Origin: Peribolospora baueri
Lineage: Eukaryota; Basidiomycota; Peribolosporomycetes; Peribolosporales; Peribolosporaceae
NCBI GenBank assembly: GCA_029717555.1
Contig: JAMDHS010000134.1
Coordinates: 1-35,676 of the forward strand
Length of the DNA: 35,676 bases
Direction: 5' to 3'
Below, piece by piece: positions 30,483-35,676 of this stretch. Positions within the stretch are counted from its first letter, which is position 1. Each line of letters starts with the position of its first letter. Position numbers and translations under genes: made by a program. The notes beneath the pieces are model-generated. The model saw only the letters and a list, made by a program, of their open reading frames with translations, did not search any database and was not told the origin of the DNA.

Positions 30483-31642
30483 AGCGCATGCCGACCCCGT
30501 CGAGGAAGAAGGACGTGTTCATCCCTCTTTCCCCTCGATGGCTGTGAGCCCTTTGAACTCAAGGCGTCATGTACGGTATCTCGCCCGGCTGGCCCTCTCG
30601 TATTCGTTCATTGTCTTACGAACGCTGTTGTGTCGTGATGCCCGCGGTCGAGGTGATCGAGCGCGCGAGAGCTTTCGGCTATAAACATGACTACACGACT
30701 GAGGGCCGTACAGGGATAGGGTTCCCTCAGTGAGTCTCGTTTACTCCTTATTGATGCTTGACCCTTTGCCCAGGACAACCGCACACCGAATGGCCCTCTG
30801 ACATCGACCGATACCAACGTACTATCGGCTCCAGTCTTGAAAACAATTGGGCACCCTCGACACCACATCAACGTGGTCGATACCGACAGCGTCTTTTCAA
30901 GATGCCAACACCTAGAACAGCCCTGCGAATGGGTGGGCGTCCTCGCGCGTTGATCGTCATGGCTCGAACAAGCGGTCATTCGCAACACCGCCACATTGGG
31001 CCACCACCACCAAGTGATACGACCGGCGTACGCGTACATGCAAATCCTCCCTCGTCCCTCAAACTGTGCGGGCTCGATTGTACAGCTTACAATGGGGTAT
31101 ATATTAAAGGAAAGAACACCGAGAAATCAATAAAAGCAAGCCGAGTCTGGACAGCCGTGTCTGAGAGAGAATCTTTGCGAGGCAGAGCTAGCGAGAGACG
31201 CTGTCGTCATATGGCGGAGGGGCGTCCCTCTCCGCCGGCCTTGTCGACCTGACCATACGCGCCGCGTGCGGACGGAGGCTCTGGTCGTTAACATGGCTTG
31301 TCCTCCTGGAATGGCCCAGTGCCTCTGTCCTAGCACCTATTCGCCTGTGAGAGGTTTGGAGTCAAAGACGCCGGTACCAGTGTTCGTCGCAGAACCAAAG
31401 CCGGACTGGGTGCCTTGCGCTGCGTTAAAGATGAGAGTGAGATGACGGTGTAAGTGATAGAAATGAAGAGGATACCATCGTCGGGGAAGACGATCACAGA
31501 CAGGAAAGGGCGTGCGACGCCACGTGATCGGATATATACGGCAACCTACACAACGAACGACGACTATTTGCCCTTCTGCAGACGGCCTATGTTCGCCTTC
31601 TCAGCCCGTTCGCAGATTGGGCTCCTACATCGACGCTCGATT
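30483..31642. other. Intergenic: secreted-gene 3' flank and RAI1 promoter
   Basis: This 1.16-kb stretch has no confident gene. A plus-strand frame near 30773-30952 encodes a natural-looking but unplaced peptide (DNRTPNGPLTST, later HPRHHINVVDTDSVF) after a good GTGAGT/CCCAG intron at 30731-30772, but the phases do not join. A minus-strand frame at 31337-31432 ends GTGVFDSKPLTGE. TATA-like elements occur at 31097-31105 and 31532-31538, and a CACGTGATC at 31521. These may be remnants of a small gene. Confidence 0.45.
31521..31538. promoter_or_regulatory. E-box and TATA-like element upstream of RAI1
   Basis: CACGTGATC at 31521 is followed closely by ATATATA at 31532, about 105-120 bp before the RAI1 start codon. 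The CACGTGATC matches the one before ALG5. A promoter role is inferred. Confidence 0.4.
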
Positions 31643-34205
31643 ATGGCCTCTATCCCTACCAAACGACCTGCGTCTTCCTCTCCTCCGCCCTCTTCTCTGC
31701 CCTCGAGCCGACACATGCTCAACCACCTGCCTGACACGTCTAATTTAGGTGATCCCCCACTGTCCGACATCGATGAACCGTCGGGACAGCATCCGCCGAC
31801 GGGGATGCTCGCTTTCGAGAGGAGGCCGGTAGAATACTGGAGAGCGAGGACGCCGGCACAGTTCCAGATGCCGAAAAGGGTTACGACAGTGCGTGCGCGT
31901 GTGATTCCTTGTCCGCGTGCTCTGCACCTTCGCTACGACGTGCTCACCGCACGCCTTCGTCTTACCTTGGTTTCCATCGACTTCTCGTTTTCATTCCCTA
32001 TCACTCCTCTTTCCTTGGTTCTGCGGCCTTAACCCGAAGTTCTCGTTTGACGAGGAGAGGAGACTCCGATTCGATGACTCGTCCTTGCGCTTCTACCGGC
32101 CCCCACCCCGGGGCGCGGATCTCAACTACGGGTATGAGCGCTGGAAGAGGACAGACGACGGAGTGGTGTGTTCTCGTGCCATATCTGCCCTCCGGCCAAC
32201 GTTTTACAGCAGTTCACCAGCCTACAGCAGCACGAGCTGAAGGCATGCCCACCCTGCACGGCTTTGGTTAGCTAACTCGGTTCGTTGATGATGTTTGGCC
32301 CCTTCGCAGAATGAACACATCGACGCTCTCGTCTACGCTTTGATGCACAAGGGCAAGGGGAATCCGCCGGACGCGGACCCTGATGCGGAAAGGCGTATGG
32401 CGAAGGTGATCACCTGGCGGGGTGAGTTAGCGACGAACGCGAAAAGGAGCATGCAGACTGAGTAAGGTTATGAGTTACAATGGTTTGCTCATGGCCGGTG
32501 AACTAAACTTTTCTTCGGTAGGGAACATAACCAAGATTCTGACGATGTTGCACGAGGACCAGTACGGGTTCGAGCTGAATGGGATGATGTAAGTGATCTC
32601 CTTATCCGTCTGGCTTGCGCGCTGGTGTTCACGCAGCCAGTCCTCTCCTGCATTGTCTCTTCCTGCGCAATTCTCGTTTCCTTCTCAAGGCTTCAAGACA
32701 CGCTCTATCTAGAAGAGCACCTATCGCCTAAAGCGCGTATGGAGAAATCACAATTTAGGAACGAACGGGACAGGCGATACCTTTATCATGGCTACAGCCT
32801 GGAATCATATTGCGCGGGGGAAAAAGAGTGGTTAGGACAGCCAGGCGAACGTATTGGTTGGTGCGGCGATGTGAACGAAAATGTGCAGTGGTGCGACATC
32901 GTGAGGACGAATCTCGGCGGGACGAGGATGGTGAGTCTTGTAAAACCGGGTTGCGACGAGTCAAAGGACGGTTCTTCCTGACATTTGACTCTGCGGACAT
33001 CTCTTCTGCTCTATTTTGGTCGTCCTCATCCACGGGACTCTGAAAGATCATAGGCGGTGAAGTCGATTGCGTGCGTCGCTCCCCATCAGACCACTCCTCC
33101 GACCAGCCCTCCGCCTCGGCACAAGACCGACCGCGCTACGAACGCGTGGAGCTCAAGGCGACCATGAGGATGCGCTACGGAAGCCGGATGCAGGCGCTGG
33201 ACGAAGAGCGCTTCGTGAAGAAGCTGTTCAAATATTACGCTCAGAGCTTTCTGTTGGGCGTTCCAGTCAGTCACGCTCTTCCCGCTCTTCCTTGCTTTTT
33301 CCCTTCGCCAGCAACGCACTATCTTTTTGTGCCATATTTGAACATAGCTAAAGCCTTCTATATTTGATGCGATCCGACTGACCCGTGCCTACATATTTCT
33401 CCATGCCCTTCGATCCGACTGCGATCTGTCGAGCAGACGATAGTAGTGGGCTTCCGAACCCCTGACGGAAGACTGCAAGGTCTTCAAGAGTTCCGTACCC
33501 TCGAGCTGCCCCGCCTCGTTCGCGGCAAGGTGAGGTTTCTTCCTGCTATCCTCGCAGACTGGAGCGCTGCCTGCGCCTTTACGCACGATCGATCAATCCA
33601 CCTCTCTGACCGTCCGTGCTTGATACGCATGCGCTTGACATCCATCGACACCACACTCGGACCTACGACCGCACCGGCAGCCGCACGCCTGGAACCCGGT
33701 AGCCGCGCTGAACTGTGCCTCCGAAGCGCTACGCTTCCTCCGCTGGGCGTGCTCGAGCAGCGGGAGGAACGCGGCAGAGGACGGCTCTCGTTCGTCTCTA
33801 CCTCATCACGAGCAGGAACGAGCTCGGGAGTCTGAGCCCGACCGGTCACCCGAAGTGCAACCACGCTTATGGCCGCCCGTTTACCGCATCACCTTCGCCT
33901 CCCCCTTCAACTCGCTCACCGTCCGACGCCTCTCGGAAGAAGAAGTGGAGCGAGAGGTGAGCGGGCCGGAGGCGCAGGGCGTGCCGAGGGAGCGGTGTGT
34001 GGACAGGGTGGGCTTCCTTCCTAAGGATTACGTGGAATGGGTCGAGGAGAGGGAGAGGGAGGGGCAGAGGAGGGAGGGGCAGAGGGAGGTGGAGAGGGAG
34101 GGAGAGAGAGGTGGAGAGGGAGAGGGAGAGGGAGAGGGAGGAGCAGAGGGAGGGAGGAGCCGAGACTGGCGCTTGAAGGAGGAGGTAGGCGGACAGGGCA
34201 GCTGA
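31643..34205 (+). CDS. RAI1: Decapping nuclease RAI1 (DXO/Dom3Z family)
   Basis: Rai1/DXO enzymes remove incomplete or non-canonical 5' caps and help the 5'-3' exonuclease Rat1 in nuclear RNA quality control. Eight exons, 31643-31888, 32040-32165, 32310-32421, 32522-32588, 32690-32930, 33047-33265, 33437-33529 and 33681-34205, give 542 residues. Family blocks are FSFDEERRLRFDDSSLRFY, GADLNYGYERW, HGYSLESYC (Glu222), VQWCDIVRTNLGGTRM, IIGGEVDC (Glu269 and Asp271), VELKATMRM (Glu299, Lys301), FKYYAQSFLLGVPTIVVGFR and EFRTLELPRLVRGK. The metal-binding E, E-x-D and E-x-K residues are all present, so it should be active. The C-terminal exon adds HAWNPVAALNCASEALRFLR, a low-complexity stretch, VYRITFASPFNSLTVRRL and a Glu/Arg/Gly-rich tail encoded by a GA-rich microsatellite, making it longer than yeast Rai1 (387 residues). 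Intron 6 has a less common GTCAGT donor. Confidence 0.94.
34044..34160. repeat. GA-rich microsatellite coding for the RAI1 tail
   Basis: Imperfect GAGAGGGAG and GGAGAG runs encode alternating Glu/Arg then Gly/Glu near the RAI1 C-terminus. The tract stays open in the RAI1 frame. Confidence 0.8.
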
Positions 34206-34802
34206 ATGGGAGGGTTTAGGTTCCAGTGGGCGGCCGGCGCCGGAAGAGAGCAGGAAGAGGAAAAGGGACGAACGGTTTTTCCTGTCCGTCATGCGCTCGC
34301 GCAGTCTTGGTGACCAGAACTCGGGATAAGGTGACGGATTTAAGTGTGGAGCGCAAGGCCATTCGGTTCCGAAGTTTCGTTCCATTTACGTACGTACGCG
34401 TCAGGGTCGTCTAAGTGAAGAAAGGACAAGGCATATCGACCGAGGTGATCTGACAATCTCATGACAAGACGCTTATCCAAGAGGAAGCGTCGATGGAGGG
34501 GGTCAAGGAGAGAGGCGACGGACGGTAGTAGGGGTTCCGGGAAGCCAAAAGGGGGGGGGGGGGGCGGGTTGTGCGCCATGCGAAGATGAACGGATTTAGG
34601 TATGGAGAATTAATAGGGGAAGAGGGAAGGCGGGGATGGGAGGGGATGGGAGGCTTGGAGGACGACGACGAGGGAGGAAGCGAGTGTTCGTGCATAGGGG
34701 GGGCAACGCACGATGGTTCGAAAGAAAGAGAGAAAGGCGGAGAAATCCGATCCGAAGCCCATCCAACTTCGAGCCGTCCCCATCAAATCAAGCCTTTTCA
34801 TT
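34206..34802. other. Convergent 3' flanks of RAI1 and the sugar transporter
   Basis: No gene is seen in this 597-bp stretch. It contains a run of 14 G at 34551-34564 and GGGATGGGA runs near 34630-34660. Short open frames on both strands have no family features. Confidence 0.55.
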
Positions 34803-35567
34803 TCAAGCCTTCTCGGCCACGACGACGTGTCCGGTTCCGTTGGCGGCGGTGGCCTTGTTGGCGCGCGCAATCTCCCTCTTCTCGCGCCTCAGCTGCTCGG
34901 CCTTGCGGATACCCCATCCGGACTGGAAGACGGTCTTGGTCTCCTCGAGACTCAGTCCGCTCGTGTCTGGGTAGCCGAATAGGATGCACACCCAGCCCAG
35001 GGCGCAGAGGCCGGCGTAGAAGCCGAAGGCGCCGGCGGGGGTGATGCGCTGTGAGCCGGGGAGGGTGGTGTGAAGAAAGAAAAGAAAAGAAAAGAAAAGA
35101 AAAGAGAAGAGAAGGTCAATCACGCAGGGAGGAATCGATGGGCTGGCCTCAAGAGCGACTCACGTCCATCAAGCTGAGATACGTGGCTCCGATGAGCAGG
35201 TTGGCGCCCCAGTTGCAGGCGGTCGCGGCGCTGGCGCCGAGACCGCGGACTTCCATGCCGAAAAGCTCGCCCTGTTGCCAGGGGACGTTGCCAGCTCCGG
35301 TGGCGTACTAGACGGGCGTATGAAGGGAAAGGTAGGGGAGGGGAGAAGAATGACATGACGCTCAGGACACCCGTCATGGCGCGACGTCGGAACAGAGGGC
35401 AAGGTCTAGAGGAAAACAAAAAACGCCGGAAAGGAGCTCACGCTGGCGACGTAAAAGATCATGGCGAGGATCAAGAGGCTTGACCAGACCCTGGGGTAGT
35501 TGTATGTGTCGGTGCCGCCGGAGGGCAGTCTATTGTTGGTGTGTATGGTGAGGAAGTGGAAGCAGAC
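34803..35567 (-). CDS. Myo-inositol-type MFS sugar transporter, C-terminal part
   Basis: This is the 3' end of a major facilitator (sugar porter) gene on the minus strand. Exons 35567-35442, 35307-35164 and 35048-34803 encode the last 171 residues; the rest lies beyond the window. Phase-0 junctions join FYVAS to [17 protein letters not shown], then [30 protein letters not shown] and [32 protein letters not shown] motif follows, the usual sugar-porter signature after the last membrane helix, and then a charged cytosolic tail ending [19 protein letters not shown] and [13 protein letters not shown] are typical of fungal ITR1-like myo-inositol/H+ symporters of the plasma membrane. Substrate is inferred from that similarity. 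The last intron has an (AAAAG)n tract on the plus strand. Confidence 0.9.
35072..35114. repeat. (AAAAG)n microsatellite in transporter intron
   Basis: About eight AAAGA/AAGAG units lie in the last transporter intron. On the sense strand this is a long polypyrimidine tract running toward the acceptor. Confidence 0.85.
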
Positions 35568-35646
35568 CTGGCGAGGCAACAAGGCAACAGAGGTAGGGCA
35601 TGAGTGAAACCGTCGAAAAGGAAAAGGACGGCTAGGAGACGTAGCG

Positions 35647-35676
35647 AAAAAAAAAAAAAAAAAAAAAAAAAAAAAA
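35647..35676. repeat. Oligo(dA) homopolymer, 30 A, at the right edge
   Basis: A run of exactly 30 A ends the window. It lies in a transporter intron upstream of the acceptor at 35568, where the sense strand reads as oligo(T). It mirrors the left-edge run. Confidence 0.9.

Noticed and set aside
1-35676. Search by eye for transposons, LTRs, viral relics, CRISPR-like arrays and secondary-metabolite clusters
   Set aside because: No reverse transcriptase, integrase, transposase, capsid motif, long terminal repeat or regularly spaced repeat array was seen; the genes present are separate housekeeping units.

Overview
The window reads as a piece of a GC-rich fungal nuclear genome, almost certainly a basidiomycete and probably a yeast-like one. 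The evidence is a dense gene layout on both strands, many short introns (about 55-180 bp) with GTGAGT-type donors and CAG/TAG acceptors, CT-rich leaders, fungal cell-wall and inositol genes, and a nuclear tRNA gene with an intron. I cannot name the genus. I see no transposon, provirus, CRISPR array or other mobile element. The window starts and ends in 30-base homopolymers that lie inside introns of two genes that are cut off, so it looks like a whole contig.

Layout, left to right: the 3' end of CDC73 (Paf1 complex, +, 106-864); a 1,770-residue mostly disordered protein of unknown function (+, 1935-7321); purine nucleoside phosphorylase (PNP1, +, 8134-10030); a twin-CX9C protein (-, 10327-11202) divergent from tRNA adenosine deaminase TAD1 (+, 11465-13755); an NF-X1-type zinc-finger protein (FAP1, -, 14105-18218); tRNA-Ser(UGA) with an intron (-, 18712-18827); a YEA4/SLC35B4-type nucleotide-sugar transporter (+, 19119-20938); ALG5 (+, 21398-23101); the CCR4-NOT subunit CAF40/CNOT9 (-, 24658-26753); a poorly resolved coiled-coil gene (+, about 28098-29560); a small secreted proline-rich protein with a TATA box (+, 30030-30482); the decapping nuclease RAI1 (+, 31643-34205); and the 3' end of a myo-inositol-type sugar transporter (-, 34803-35567).

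Most genes are housekeeping. Several touch RNA metabolism (CDC73, TAD1, CAF40, RAI1, tRNA-Ser) and two serve glycosylation or the cell wall (YEA4-like, ALG5). They are separate transcription units, and nothing suggests an operon or biosynthetic cluster. The least ordinary stretch is 26.8-31.6 kb. It holds the unresolved coiled-coil gene and an orphan secreted protein whose promoter carries a 26-bp perfect palindrome and a short direct repeat. Exon boundaries were read by eye from splice consensus, reading phase and family conservation. Summed exon lengths are multiples of three for every complete gene model except the coiled-coil gene.
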